Assembly (NCBI GenBank): GCA_016938815.1
Contig: JAFGTX010000413.1
Coordinates: forward strand, 1 to 37,927
Length of the DNA stretch: 37,927 nucleotides
Direction of reading: 5' to 3'
DNA from: Clostridia bacterium
GTDB taxonomy: Bacteria > Bacillota > Clostridia > Peptostreptococcales > Acidaminobacteraceae
Under the pieces are notes generated by a model. The model was not told the DNA's origin and ran no database searches. It saw only the letters and a program-made list of their open reading frames with translations. Numbering within the stretch: position 1 is the first letter of the stretch; every line of letters starts with the position of its first letter. Positions 1-9,846 of the stretch are shown one piece after another. A program made the translations under genes and the position numbers.

Positions 1-6
1 GCGGCC

Positions 7-402
7 ATGCATTTGGCCAAGAAAGAATATATTGGCGTTTATACGGTGCAAAAAGATGGCTTTCGATATCTCTTTGAATATAAAAAACCACATTTGATGA
101 TGAATATTCATAGAAACGGCAGTTTGTATACGGAGTTCAACACGACAAACGCCCATGTGGAACTGCCAGTTTATTATTTGAATGGGGATATTTATGCGGT
201 CTATTATCTGACGGACTCTGACCAGTTGGTGGTATCAACTTTCGATGAAGTCAATCTCGATAGCGTCGAAGCTTTCTTTGACCAATCCGGCTTGTCGGAT
301 TACCTCGCATATGAGGGTGCCTTTGAAGCGGATACCTCTTTGATTTATGAATTTGTAAACAGTGGCTATGAAAGCTTTTACGATTTTTTGAATAGAGTTT
401 AG
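7..402 (+). CDS. hypothetical protein, possibly the 3' part of a longer ORF
   Basis: Open frame, also open back to base 1. No family recognised. Confidence 0.5.
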   Translation: MHLAKKEYIGVYTVQKDGFRYLFEYKKPHLMMNIHRNGSLYTEFNTTNAHVELPVYYLNGDIYAVYYLTDSDQLVVSTFDEVNLDSVEAFFDQSGLSDYLAYEGAFEADTSLIYEFVNSGYESFYDFLNRV

Positions 403-413
403 GATGTGGGATT

Positions 414-1352
414 ATGGTTGGCGTTAATCAAGTGACGATGTTGTTTCTGTTGATTGTAACGGGCTATTTCGTTAAAAAAAGAAAAATGGTTTCAGACGTT
501 GTGGTAAAAGATCTTTCGTCTTTGGTAATCAATGTCGCTCTACCGGCCTTTATCGTGACTTCTATGACCTTTGATTTTTCCATGGAAGTGTTGATCAATA
601 GTGGTGTATTGCTGCTGATTTCCTTTTTTGTTTACGCAGGTGCGATTCTGTTTTCTCGCCTCTATACGAGGTTGATTGGCGTAGAGGGTAAATCCCGGGA
701 TATCCATCGTTTCATTTGCGTTTTTTCAAATGTAGGTTATATGGGTTATCCGGTAGTCTATGCGGTGTTCGGTGACCTCGGCGTTTTTTATGCGGCCATC
801 TATAATCTGAGTTTCAATCTTTTGACGTGGAGTTATGGTGTGCATTTGCTGGATCGCGAAGGTCGGGAAAACGGCAAGAATGCCCATGTGCCCCTCTATA
901 AACGGTTGCTGAATCTTTTCAATCCATCACTGGTTGCAGTGGTTATCGGCTTTACCCTCTTCTTAACATCACGGAGCTTACCGGCGATTATTTTTGATAC
1001 CTGCAAGATGATTGGTGCGACGGTAACGCCATTATCTATGATGTGTATCGGATTTATACTGTCAGAAGTCGATACCAGTGATATCGTTAAAGATTATAAA
1101 GTTATGTTGACTTCGCTGATCAGGCTGGTTGTGATTCCGATGGTGGTCTTTCTTGCTTTGAAACTGCTGGGCAAGGAAGGTTTCTTGATTACTATTCCGG
1201 TCTTGCTTACGGCCATGCCGGCTGCTGCCAACACGGCAATTATAGCTGTGCGCTATAACAGCGATTACAAATTGGCCTCCAAGGCGGTATTTGTTTCGAC
1301 GCTGATGAGCATTGTGACCATTCCGTTCCTGATTCAGCTACTTTTACGTTAG
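414..1352 (+). CDS. AEC family transporter (auxin efflux carrier-like permease)
   Basis: 312 aa, strongly hydrophobic, with AEC-like C-terminus (PVLLTAMPAAANTAIIAVRYNSDYKLASKAVFVSTLMSIVTIP). Confidence 0.85.
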   Translation: MVGVNQVTMLFLLIVTGYFVKKRKMVSDVVVKDLSSLVINVALPAFIVTSMTFDFSMEVLINSGVLLLISFFVYAGAILFSRLYTRLIGVEGKSRDIHRFICVFSNVGYMGYPVVYAVFGDLGVFYAAIYNLSFNLLTWSYGVHLLDREGRENGKNAHVPLYKRLLNLFNPSLVAVVIGFTLFLTSRSLPAIIFDTCKMIGATVTPLSMMCIGFILSEVDTSDIVKDYKVMLTSLIRLVVIPMVVFLALKLLGKEGFLITIPVLLTAMPAAANTAIIAVRYNSDYKLASKAVFVSTLMSIVTIPFLIQLLLR

Positions 1353-1387
1353 CAATTGGGAAAGGAAAAACTATAAAAAACGAATAA

Positions 1388-1424
1388 GGGCTATGCTTTC
1401 TCAGTTTGAAAGCATAGCCCTTTT
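1388..1424. terminator. bidirectional intrinsic terminator between convergent genes
   Basis: Perfect inverted repeat GGGCTATGCTTTC-tcagttt-GAAAGCATAGCCC followed by TTTT, between convergent ORFs. Confidence 0.85.
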
Positions 1425-1437
1425 GATTTTCACTGAT

Positions 1438-4065
1438 TTATTTTGAACTCGCTTGTGTTATGTGCTTCAGTTCAAAGGAGAGACTGTCGCCAAGCTGCAT
1501 CGCCAGTGCGCTGGATTTTGAAGCCGTTTCGATGCCGATGAGTTCGATGCCGCGTTCCATGCGGTAGCTGTTTTGACCGTTCGGAAAGACAATGGCAATG
1601 GGGCGCTTGGAAGCGACTTTTTCCAGTTGGCTATAGAAGAGTTCTTCTTCCAATTTGTCCGTAAAATCTGGTGACGATGCCATAACGAGCAGTAGTGGGT
1701 GTGTCGTATTGGGTTTTAGGACTTCCAGTAGGGTGAGCCATTGCTTGTAGTCGTTTTTCCTGATGCCGTTATTACGGTTGTTGATTTTCAAAATCGTCGT
1801 ATTGCCAACACTTTCTTTAGAACAGGTGTCGATGGCAAAGGTGGTCGGATTGATTTCATAATTCGATTTGCCAAAGAGCATGAATTCTTCTAAGCTTGCG
1901 ACTTTGCTGATGTTTTTTGGTACTTCCCCGCTAAAGGTCGGTTGGAAAACGCCTTTCAAATTATCGATGACGATGGCGCCCGTGTCCTTCAGTAGCGGAT
2001 CGGTCTCTACGAGGTAGATTCTTTCGATGGTCAGGGGTGTCGATAAGCCGTCTGGGATGACTGCTTCAACCGTTTTCCACCCCTCCCAGCTGACATTTTG
2101 CTGGAAGTTGACGGTGACTTCTTTGCCACTGCCGTCTTTTAGTCGTGCTCTTAGCCAGTGGTTGTTACCGTAGTTGCCGAAGACAGAGAGGGAAAGCTTG
2201 TCGGGCATATCCTTTAATACCAAGCGCTCGCCAAAATCGATATAAGCCGCTCGCGTCGCATCGCTATTCTTGAAGTTGAATTCCAGTTTGCCGGACATAG
2301 AGCCGTCTTCGCCAAATTTAAGGGTGCTGTATTTGCCGGTTACTTCTGCCGGATAAGCGACAAAGCTACCCAGTTGCTCTTCGAAATCGTGAATGAGACG
2401 GGTTTCTGTACCGACCACGACGGGTACATAGGTTTCAAGGTCGTGGAAGGAGGCTCTGATGATGCCGCTGCCGTTCTCATTGTTGGCTGTATAGACACCT
2501 GCTTCTGTCAAGGTACCTGTGTTGCCGGTCATGAGCCAAGTGATATTTTCTGCCTTAATGGGTGCGTAATAGCCATCTGATGACACGCCGTTTGCAGAGA
2601 GACTAACCGTAGCACCTGGCTTAAGTGTCAGGGTCTTTGGCGAGATGCTGAGTGCTGCTATCTCCTTTAGGACGTGGACGCTTGTTTCTCCCTTTGCCTC
2701 ACCGACACTCAGGGAAAGCTTATGCACGCCAGAAGTGGTTGGGTAATAGGTGTTGCCGACGAAATGGCCTTCGCCTTCTAAAACCGTCCACTGGGCGCCG
2801 CCCGCAAGCGTGCTATCTGATAGCCTGTTGTTGCTGATATCGTAGGCAATCGTCGTAAGTGCTACGCTGTCGTTGACAAAGACCCTAGGATAGGCGGGTG
2901 AGACATCGATATGGTCGAGTCCGCTAAGTGGGTAGTTGCCTTTAAAGCCGATGGCGTTCTGTACACGACGTTCCTGTCCATCGGAAGGGCGGTTGACGAT
3001 GGCGTTGCTACCGGTTAATAAATTACGTTTGATCATGGCAGTAGAACCACCGCCATCGAGGTTCACTGCATCTGTTGCGCCGAGTTTAAGCATGATGTTG
3101 GCCAGTTCCAGCTGTGTTACGCCTGGATAGGAGGTGCTTCTGCCATCTACGGTGACTAGGAGCACTTCTCTGTTGGCGGTGTAGCCAAGAGCTGTTCGCG
3201 GGTGTCGTCCGGTAATGCCGAGGGTGAAGTTATCAACGACTGCGCTGTTTGTTAAGAGTCTTGTGCCAGCACCAACAGAAAAATCAATGGCATCAAAACT
3301 GTCATCTGTGACGAAGGTCACTTCATCGAAGAGATTGAAATTATTTTTGATCACGTCAATTTTATTACCGACGGCTGCGATGACATAGCCGTTGTCTGGG
3401 ATAATCTTTGGTCCACCGTTGAGGGTGATTTCTCGTACTTCACCGTCAACCACCAGCATTTCCAAAATATCGCTGGTGTGGGTGTTGCCTCGAGTTTTAG
3501 CCGCCCAGTCATTGTTGAAAAGAATGACTTTGTCGCCGTCGAAGTAGGGCTTGTTGACGTAATCTATCGGGAGCTTGAAGCCCTTTTTCTCTAATCTAAA
3601 AAAAGTTTGCGTCCAGTTATGGATCAAAAATTGGCCTGTTTTGGTAATGTTGAAGGACGAAAATTCCGGGTCATTGATCGGTGAGGAATAAACGATGCCA
3701 TCTTCGACCATAGGACCGATGGTTGTATGGTAATCGTAGTTGAAATAATCCCCGTTGACAGCGCCATAGAGGGTCGGTTCACTTTTAGCGAATTCTGTGA
3801 GCGTTTCCCTATTGGAGATGCTTTCATCGGATTTTAATAAGTCCATGGATACATTTGGGTCATCGTAATTCATGCGCAGCACGTTGATGTTGATGAAGCC
3901 CTTATCCGTAAAATCGATTTGGTGTTCATATTTGATGCCGGGTGCCAATTGCTCTATATTTTTTTCGCTGGTAATCACTGTGTAATCTGCAAACGATGCC
4001 AGTTGGCCTACATACAGCGATACGCCAACGATAAGGAAGATAACGGGTTTTATGTATTTATTCAT
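1438..4065 (-). CDS. secreted phosphodiester glycosidase family protein (NAGPA-like) with Ig-like linker and C-terminal extra domain
   Basis: 875 aa with N-terminal signal/TM segment. NAGPA-type core: GAVNGDYFNYD, GRHPRTALGYT, LVTVDGRS, VNLDGGGSTAM. Confidence 0.85.
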   Translation of the reverse strand: MNKYIKPVIFLIVGVSLYVGQLASFADYTVITSEKNIEQLAPGIKYEHQIDFTDKGFININVLRMNYDDPNVSMDLLKSDESISNRETLTEFAKSEPTLYGAVNGDYFNYDYHTTIGPMVEDGIVYSSPINDPEFSSFNITKTGQFLIHNWTQTFFRLEKKGFKLPIDYVNKPYFDGDKVILFNNDWAAKTRGNTHTSDILEMLVVDGEVREITLNGGPKIIPDNGYVIAAVGNKIDVIKNNFNLFDEVTFVTDDSFDAIDFSVGAGTRLLTNSAVVDNFTLGITGRHPRTALGYTANREVLLVTVDGRSTSYPGVTQLELANIMLKLGATDAVNLDGGGSTAMIKRNLLTGSNAIVNRPSDGQERRVQNAIGFKGNYPLSGLDHIDVSPAYPRVFVNDSVALTTIAYDISNNRLSDSTLAGGAQWTVLEGEGHFVGNTYYPTTSGVHKLSLSVGEAKGETSVHVLKEIAALSISPKTLTLKPGATVSLSANGVSSDGYYAPIKAENITWLMTGNTGTLTEAGVYTANNENGSGIIRASFHDLETYVPVVVGTETRLIHDFEEQLGSFVAYPAEVTGKYSTLKFGEDGSMSGKLEFNFKNSDATRAAYIDFGERLVLKDMPDKLSLSVFGNYGNNHWLRARLKDGSGKEVTVNFQQNVSWEGWKTVEAVIPDGLSTPLTIERIYLVETDPLLKDTGAIVIDNLKGVFQPTFSGEVPKNISKVASLEEFMLFGKSNYEINPTTFAIDTCSKESVGNTTILKINNRNNGIRKNDYKQWLTLLEVLKPNTTHPLLLVMASSPDFTDKLEEELFYSQLEKVASKRPIAIVFPNGQNSYRMERGIELIGIETASKSSALAMQLGDSLSFELKHITQASSK

Positions 4066-4203
4066 GGCAAACGCTCCTTTTGTCTTATTATCCTTATCAT
4101 AGCAAATGGATGTGTTTTTGTGGTTACCAATGTATTAATGTAAGATGACAAATTGTTACAAACCGCTGTATTGGCGCTGCGAAAAAAAATATTAAATAAA
4201 GTA

Positions 4204-4232
4204 TTGTATTTATAGATAGACCGTGATATAAT
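4204..4232 (+). promoter_or_regulatory. sigma-A-type promoter for the SAM riboswitch/metK transcript
   Basis: TTGTAT - 17 nt - TATAAT just upstream of the riboswitch. Confidence 0.7.
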
Positions 4233-4271
4233 CCATTTGTCGTCGAATGTACGGCATAATTTAATATTGGA

Positions 4272-4368
4272 CCTTATCAAGAGAGGTGGAGGGACTAGGC
4301 CCTATGAAACCCGGCAACCGGCAGAAGACACGGTGCTAATTCCTACAGTATAACTGGTAGATGAGGAA
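4272..4368 (+). ncRNA. SAM-I (S-box) riboswitch
   Basis: S-box core CTTATCAAGAGAGGTGGAGGGACTAGGCCCTATGAAACCCGGCAACCGGC...CACGGTGCTAATTCCTACAG upstream of metK. Confidence 0.95.
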
Positions 4369-4383
4369 GCTAGAGGATTATTT

Positions 4384-4416
4384 AAGCTGCTTCGTCATAA
4401 GAAGCAGCTTTTTTTC
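4384..4416 (+). terminator. riboswitch-controlled intrinsic terminator
   Basis: AAGCTGCTTC-gtcataa-GAAGCAGCTT followed by a T run. Confidence 0.9.
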
Positions 4417-4561
4417 GTTAAAAGGACAGCAGCGTATGGAAGATATTATCTGAATCAAGCGTCTGTATGTGAGATGTTCTTCTAATGGATCGGGATCAAA
4501 CAATAGCGATAGGGAACAATAAGCGATGAAAATACAGAAAACAATATTAGGAGGTATGAAA

Positions 4562-5749
4562 ATGAAAAAGAGACTGTTTACTTCGGAATCAGTAACAGAG
4601 GGTCATCCAGATAAAATGTGTGACCAAATTTCGGACGCAATTTTAGATGCGATTTTTACAAATGACCCACAGGCGAGAGTTGCTTGTGAAACAAGTGTGA
4701 CAACAGGTTTGGTACTTGTTGCAGGTGAGATTACAACAAGCTGCTATGTGGATATTCCAAAAGTAGTGCGTAAAACAGTAGAAGAAATTGGCTATACAAG
4801 AGCTAAATACGGCTTTGATGCGACTACTTGTGCGGTTCTTACATCAATCGACGAGCAATCAGCGGATATCGCATTAGGTGTAGATGAAGCGTTAGAGCAC
4901 AAAGAAGGACATTATACAGATGATATCGAAGCAACAGGCGCTGGAGACCAAGGTATCATGTTTGGTTTCGCTTGTAACGAAACACCTGAATTAATGCCAT
5001 TACCAATCGCTTTATCACACAAATTGGCAAAAAGACTTTCAGATGTTCGTAAAAACGGTACATTGACTTACCTGAGACCAGATGGTAAAACTCAAGTAAC
5101 AGTAGAGTACGAAGGAGACAAAGCGGTTCGTATCCATACTGTTCTTATTTCAACACAACACGATCCAGAAGTGACAAGAGAGCAAATCCAAGCAGATTTG
5201 ATCGAGCACGTTATTAAAGCAATCATCCCTGCTGAGTTACTTGATGACGAAACAAGATACCTAGTAAACCCTACAGGCCGTTTCGTAATCGGTGGCCCTC
5301 AAGGTGATGCTGGTTTAACAGGTAGAAAAATCATCGTAGACACTTACGGTGGTTACTCAAGACACGGCGGCGGCGCTTTTTCTGGAAAAGATCCAACAAA
5401 AGTTGACCGTTCAGCAGCTTACGCAGCAAGATACGTTGCAAAGAACATCGTTGCAGCTGGTCTTGCAGACAAATGTGAATTAGAGCTTGCTTATGCGATT
5501 GGTGTTGCTGAGCCTGTTTCGGTATTGGTTGAAACATTCGGAACATCTAAGGTAGAGGAAGAAGTGATTGAAGAACTTGTTAAAAAGCACTTCGACCTTC
5601 GTCCAGCAGCGATCATCAGAGATCTTGACTTAAGAAGACCTATCTACAGACAAACGGCAGCATACGGTCACTTCGGAAGAACAGATGTTGAGTTGCCTTG
5701 GGAAAAGACAGACAAAGCTGAAATTCTTAGAAAAGAAGCTGGTTTATAA
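4562..5749 (+). CDS. metK: S-adenosylmethionine synthetase
   Basis: [78 protein letters not shown] at 4549-4554 favours ATG 4562 over the ORF-track start 4526. Confidence 0.98.
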   Translation: MKKRLFTSESVTEGHPDKMCDQISDAILDAIFTNDPQARVACETSVTTGLVLVAGEITTSCYVDIPKVVRKTVEEIGYTRAKYGFDATTCAVLTSIDEQSADIALGVDEALEHKEGHYTDDIEATGAGDQGIMFGFACNETPELMPLPIALSHKLAKRLSDVRKNGTLTYLRPDGKTQVTVEYEGDKAVRIHTVLISTQHDPEVTREQIQADLIEHVIKAIIPAELLDDETRYLVNPTGRFVIGGPQGDAGLTGRKIIVDTYGGYSRHGGGAFSGKDPTKVDRSAAYAARYVAKNIVAAGLADKCELELAYAIGVAEPVSVLVETFGTSKVEEEVIEELVKKHFDLRPAAIIRDLDLRRPIYRQTAAYGHFGRTDVELPWEKTDKAEILRKEAGL

Positions 5750-5787
5750 ACCTAGCATTTAATTGAATTAGAGTGATGACTAATAGA

Positions 5788-5819
5788 GCCGATGAGCGCA
5801 GTGCGTTCATCGGCTTTTT
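5788..5819 (+). terminator. intrinsic terminator after metK
   Basis: GCCGATGAGCGC..GCGTTCATCGGC followed by TTTTT. Confidence 0.85.
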
Positions 5820-5916
5820 ACGCGAAAAGTGGGCCAATGAACGTGATGGCGTTCATGGTCATTCTTGTTGTGTGTTTTAAAAATGACCGTATTGCGCCAG
5901 TCGAACAAACACACGT

Positions 5917-5944
5917 TTGCCGACTGGGATAAATTTGATATAAT
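5917..5944 (+). promoter_or_regulatory. sigma-A-type promoter upstream of recD2
   Basis: TTGCCG - 16 nt - TATAAT about 30 nt before the ATG. Confidence 0.55.
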
Positions 5945-5974
5945 GGTGAGAGAAGAAAAAGACTAGGAGATAAC

Positions 5975-8194
5975 ATGTCGGTTGAAATAAGAGGCACAGT
6001 TGAAGAAATCATTTATAAAAATGAAGATAACGGCTATGTCATTGCGGTCGTTGACCATGATGATATGCCGGTTTACATAAAAGGCACCATCCCCTTTATT
6101 TCCGAAGGGGAGTCTATGATTTTTCGAGGTCACTATGTGGTCCATAAGACCTATGGCGAGCAGCTGGAGGTTGAAAGCTGTGAAGTGATTACGCCGAGCA
6201 GCGTCGAAGATATTGAACGTTATCTTGCGTCTGGTCTCGTTCGCGGCATCGGTCCTGCGACGGCCCACCGGATTGTAGAAAAGTTCGGAGATGCTGCCTT
6301 GGATGTTATCCAGTATAATCCGGAACGCCTTACGGAGGTTGCTGGTATTGGTGGATCGAAAGCTCAGGTGATCGCGGAATCCTTTATCGATCAGCGGGTC
6401 GTGAAGAACGTAATGCTTTTTTTGCAGAAATACGGCATTTCTGTGGTTTATGGTATGAAGATTTACAAGCTTTATGGTCAAGAGGCCATTCGACTGATCA
6501 GTGAAAACCCTTATTGCTTGGCAGAGGACATCGACGGCATTGGTTTCAAGAAGGCAGATGAAATTGCACAGAAGATGGGTGTGGTCAAAGCTTCGCCTTA
6601 TCGCCTGTCGTCGGGTATTAAATATGTGCTGCATCAGTACGTAGGCAGCGGTCATACCTTTATCGGAAAAGATCAGCTGACGCTTCTTGCTTCGGAGCAA
6701 CTGGGTGTCGAATTGGCGACTGTAGAGGGAGTGCTGAGCGACATGATCATCAAGGGGGATGTTTTCTTTACGACTATGCAAGGGCAGAATGTCATCTTTC
6801 CGACACAGCTATATGAGGCTGAGAAAGGTGTTTTTACTCAGTTGTTAGCGCTGAATGATGCACCCTATAAACTGATAGAGGACAACTTGGAAAAGCTTAT
6901 AGAATCCTTTGAGGAAGAGGAGGGTATTGCACTGGATACGCTTCAGGCAGAGGCAATTAAGCATTCGGTGCAGAATGGTGTCATGGTCATCACCGGTGGC
7001 CCGGGAACGGGAAAAACGACGATTATTAAAGGCATTATCAAGTTGTTTGAAACATATAACTTTAGTTTGATGTTGGCTGCTCCGACGGGACGCGCGGCAA
7101 AGCGTATGACGGAGGCGACACACCGGGAATCCAAGACGATTCACCGATTACTGGAATATGCTTTTGTAGAGGGTATAGGACAGGGTTTCAATAAGAATCA
7201 GGACAACCCCCTGGTGACCGATGTCGTTATTATAGATGAGCTGTCCATGGTGGATATTGTACTGATGAACCATCTGCTCAATGCCATTCCGCTGGGGACG
7301 CGCCTGATTCTAGTGGGTGATGCGGACCAGTTACCATCAGTAGGTGCAGGCAACGTTTTAGGTGATATCATCCGTTCTGAAATGATTTATACGACTTGGT
7401 TGGAGGAAATCTTCAGACAGGGTCAGGAGAGTATGATCGTCACCAATGCCCACCGAATCAATAGGGGGGAAGCGCCGCTACTGAATGAAAAAAATCAAGA
7501 TTTCTATTTCATTCATCGAAAGAGTCATAAAGACATCGTAGAGACTATTAGGGATCTTTGCTTCGAACGGTTGCCGGACTACTATCAAGTAGATCCCATC
7601 AAGGATATTCAGGTTTTGTCGCCCATGAAAAATAGTGACATCGGTACGCTGAATCTCAACAGGGTCTTACAGGAGCGCTTGAATCCTAAAAGTGGCATCA
7701 AAGAAGAAAAAGTGTTTCCTTCTCGAACCTATCGAGAGGGGGACAAGGTCATGCAGGTAAGAAACAATTATGAACTCTCTTGGCAATTGGCAAATGGCAC
7801 TCAGGGCAAAGGTGTCTACAACGGTGACATTGGTCTTATAACTCTGATTGACAACAAGGAACGGGTCTTGGAGGTCCTTTTTGATGATGGGAAACGCTGT
7901 CTTTACACCTTCGATCAGCTGGATGATTTGATTCTCGCTTATGCGGCGACTGTTCACAAAAGTCAGGGTAGTGAATTCAGAGTTGTGGTGATGCCAATCA
8001 GCTATGGGCCACCGCTGCTACTCAGTCGTAATGTGCTTTATACGGCGATTACCCGGGCGAAGGAATTGGTAGTGCTCGTTGGAGATGAACGTTATCTACA
8101 CGAAATGATCCGAAACAACAACAATCGAGAGCGTCATTCGGCATTGGGCGAATTTTTTAGAATGTATAGGGAGGAATTGGAGCTGCTAACCTAG
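5975..8194 (+). CDS. recD2: RecD2-like ATP-dependent DNA helicase
   Basis: 739 aa; OB-like N-terminus, HhH region, Walker A ITGGPGTGKTTI, DELSMVD, ATVHKSQGSEF and YTAITRAKELVVLVG. Confidence 0.95.
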   Translation: MSVEIRGTVEEIIYKNEDNGYVIAVVDHDDMPVYIKGTIPFISEGESMIFRGHYVVHKTYGEQLEVESCEVITPSSVEDIERYLASGLVRGIGPATAHRIVEKFGDAALDVIQYNPERLTEVAGIGGSKAQVIAESFIDQRVVKNVMLFLQKYGISVVYGMKIYKLYGQEAIRLISENPYCLAEDIDGIGFKKADEIAQKMGVVKASPYRLSSGIKYVLHQYVGSGHTFIGKDQLTLLASEQLGVELATVEGVLSDMIIKGDVFFTTMQGQNVIFPTQLYEAEKGVFTQLLALNDAPYKLIEDNLEKLIESFEEEEGIALDTLQAEAIKHSVQNGVMVITGGPGTGKTTIIKGIIKLFETYNFSLMLAAPTGRAAKRMTEATHRESKTIHRLLEYAFVEGIGQGFNKNQDNPLVTDVVIIDELSMVDIVLMNHLLNAIPLGTRLILVGDADQLPSVGAGNVLGDIIRSEMIYTTWLEEIFRQGQESMIVTNAHRINRGEAPLLNEKNQDFYFIHRKSHKDIVETIRDLCFERLPDYYQVDPIKDIQVLSPMKNSDIGTLNLNRVLQERLNPKSGIKEEKVFPSRTYREGDKVMQVRNNYELSWQLANGTQGKGVYNGDIGLITLIDNKERVLEVLFDDGKRCLYTFDQLDDLILAYAATVHKSQGSEFRVVVMPISYGPPLLLSRNVLYTAITRAKELVVLVGDERYLHEMIRNNNNRERHSALGEFFRMYREELELLT

Positions 8195-8228
8195 AAATAA
8201 CCAATATATGGTATTTTGGAGGTCGAGT

Positions 8229-8951
8229 ATGAAAAAATTTCTCTTGGAATTACTTTTTCCTGATGGTGTAGAATGTGTCTTGTGTGATCGCTTGATTGAT
8301 CACCAGCATCCCTTTCTATGCCGAGAATGTTTGTCACAATTTGATTTTATCTCGGGGAAAAGCTGCGATGGTTGTGGTAAAATTTTACCCCCTATGTATG
8401 ATGGTGCCTTTTGCTCAGAGTGCATGGCACATGATCAACCCTACAAGCGTATGATTGCATGCGTGACCTATAATGATTTTGCAGCAGAAGCGGTTTGGAA
8501 ATTCAAATACCATCACAAAAGGTACATTGGCAGGATGATGGGACTTTGTATGGCTGATTTGTTGAAAGCTACTTATATTGAAGACGTAGACATCCTTGTT
8601 CCTGTACCGATTCACAACAGCAAAGAGACGGTGAAAGGCTATAATCATAGCGCCATTGTCGCCAAAGAAATGGCAAAGATTTGCGACAAGTCTTGCTTTG
8701 AAGATTTATTGGTTAGGACGAGGGCAACTCGGCCGTTAAAAGACTTGACGCGACAAGAGCGATTTAAAGAGCTAGAAACAACTTTCCGTGTCAAGGAAGG
8801 CTATGAAGTCTTGGCACCTGCTGGGAAAAGAATTCTGCTGATAGATGATATATTTACAACGGGAACCACGGCCAGAGCCTGCTCAGAGGCACTCGTAGAA
8901 GCGGGATTCACAGACATTACGGTGATGACCTTTGCAACGGGTCTCTTGTAG
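8229..8951 (+). CDS. comF: ComF family protein (phosphoribosyltransferase-like)
   Basis: N-terminal CxxC zinc motifs, PRT motif RILLIDDIFTTGTTARACSEAL, VPIHNSKETVKGYNHS. GGAGG precedes ATG 8229. Confidence 0.92.
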   Translation: MKKFLLELLFPDGVECVLCDRLIDHQHPFLCRECLSQFDFISGKSCDGCGKILPPMYDGAFCSECMAHDQPYKRMIACVTYNDFAAEAVWKFKYHHKRYIGRMMGLCMADLLKATYIEDVDILVPVPIHNSKETVKGYNHSAIVAKEMAKICDKSCFEDLLVRTRATRPLKDLTRQERFKELETTFRVKEGYEVLAPAGKRILLIDDIFTTGTTARACSEALVEAGFTDITVMTFATGLL

Positions 8952-9008
8952 CATATTTGACTCAGTATGTGTTATACTATAAGTAATAAAGGAACCAAGG
9001 AGGACGAG

Positions 9009-9416
9009 ATGGGAGAACTTAAAAATTGTAAAAAATGCGGAAGAATGTTTTCTGCTGAGAATGGACAGCTTTTTTGTTCAAAGTGTAGAACGAACGATGA
9101 AGACGACTTTAAAGTTGTAAGAGAATATATTTATGATAATCCAAACAGCACGGTGCACGACGTACACGAAGCTACTGAGGTTTCTGAAGAAAAAATTCTG
9201 AAATTTTTGAGACAGGGGCGCTTGATCCTTAAAGGCGAAGGTGTTGGTCTCGAATGTGAACGTTGCGGCAAATCCATCAACACTGGTCGCTTCTGCGATA
9301 AATGCGCACATGAATTGAAATCAGGTTTTCAACAGGCATTTGGTGGTGAAGAGAAAAAGGAAGCTCCGGCTTCAAATGCTAAAAAAGGTGCAGGCATGCA
9401 TATAAAAAAATACTAA
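9009..9416 (+). CDS. flagellar operon protein of the YvyF/TIGR03826 type
   Basis: MGELKNCKKCGRMFSAENGQLFCSKCR and second zinc-ribbon-like CERCGKSINTGRFCDKCAHEL; located between comF and flgM as in Bacillus. AAGGAGG before ATG 9009. Confidence 0.85.
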   Translation: MGELKNCKKCGRMFSAENGQLFCSKCRTNDEDDFKVVREYIYDNPNSTVHDVHEATEVSEEKILKFLRQGRLILKGEGVGLECERCGKSINTGRFCDKCAHELKSGFQQAFGGEEKKEAPASNAKKGAGMHIKKY

Positions 9417-9423
9417 TTAAAAC

Positions 9424-9450
9424 TAAAGTTATCCTCAGGGATGCCGATAA
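9424..9450 (+). promoter_or_regulatory. sigma-28 (SigD)-type promoter for flgM
   Basis: TAAA - 15 nt - GCCGATAA, matching the Gram-positive SigD consensus. Confidence 0.9.
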
Positions 9451-9486
9451 TTATAATAAGAAATCGGCTGAACTGGGGGTTTTTTT
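9431..9486 (+). terminator. terminator-like hairpin overlapping the sigma-28 -10 element and the flgM SD
   Basis: Inner stem GCCGAT(9443-9448)/ATCGGC(9463-9468); outer stem ATCCTCAG(9431-9438)/CTGGGGGT(9473-9480) with G-U pairs; T7 run 9480-9486 directly before ATG 9487. Confidence 0.65.
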
Positions 9487-9777
9487 ATGAGGATTAATAG
9501 TAGTCAGAACGTTCAACAAATGCTTAAAGCATATAACAAGAACGTATCTAAGGTTAAGGAAACAGAGAAAACAGCATTCAAATCAGACAAAATTGAAATT
9601 TCCGAATCTGCAAAGGATTTTCAAGTCGCAATGAAGGCATTTTCAGATCTTCCTGAAGTGAGAGAAGAAAAAGTAGACGATCTCAAGAAGAAGATTGCGG
9701 ATGGAAATTATCAACCTTCAGCTAAGGACATCGCGAAGAAAATGTTAAGTGACATGAAGACAAATAATGTGGGGTAA
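9487..9777 (+). CDS. flgM: anti-sigma-28 factor FlgM
   Basis: Short protein with KSDKIEISESAKDFQVA and C-terminal VDDLKKKIADGNYQPSAKDIAKKML typical of FlgM; downstream of a sigma-28 promoter. Confidence 0.93.
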   Translation: MRINSSQNVQQMLKAYNKNVSKVKETEKTAFKSDKIEISESAKDFQVAMKAFSDLPEVREEKVDDLKKKIADGNYQPSAKDIAKKMLSDMKTNNVG

Positions 9778-9846
9778 TGCCGAGCCCCGATTATTTGTCT
9801 TATCCATTGTAGGCAGAAATTAGAATGATGTGGAGGAGTAGATGAC

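Noticed and set aside
5963-6781. 272-aa minus-strand ORF antisense to recD2
   Set aside because: Fully inside a strongly supported recD2 coding region on the opposite strand; low-complexity composition typical of a shadow ORF.
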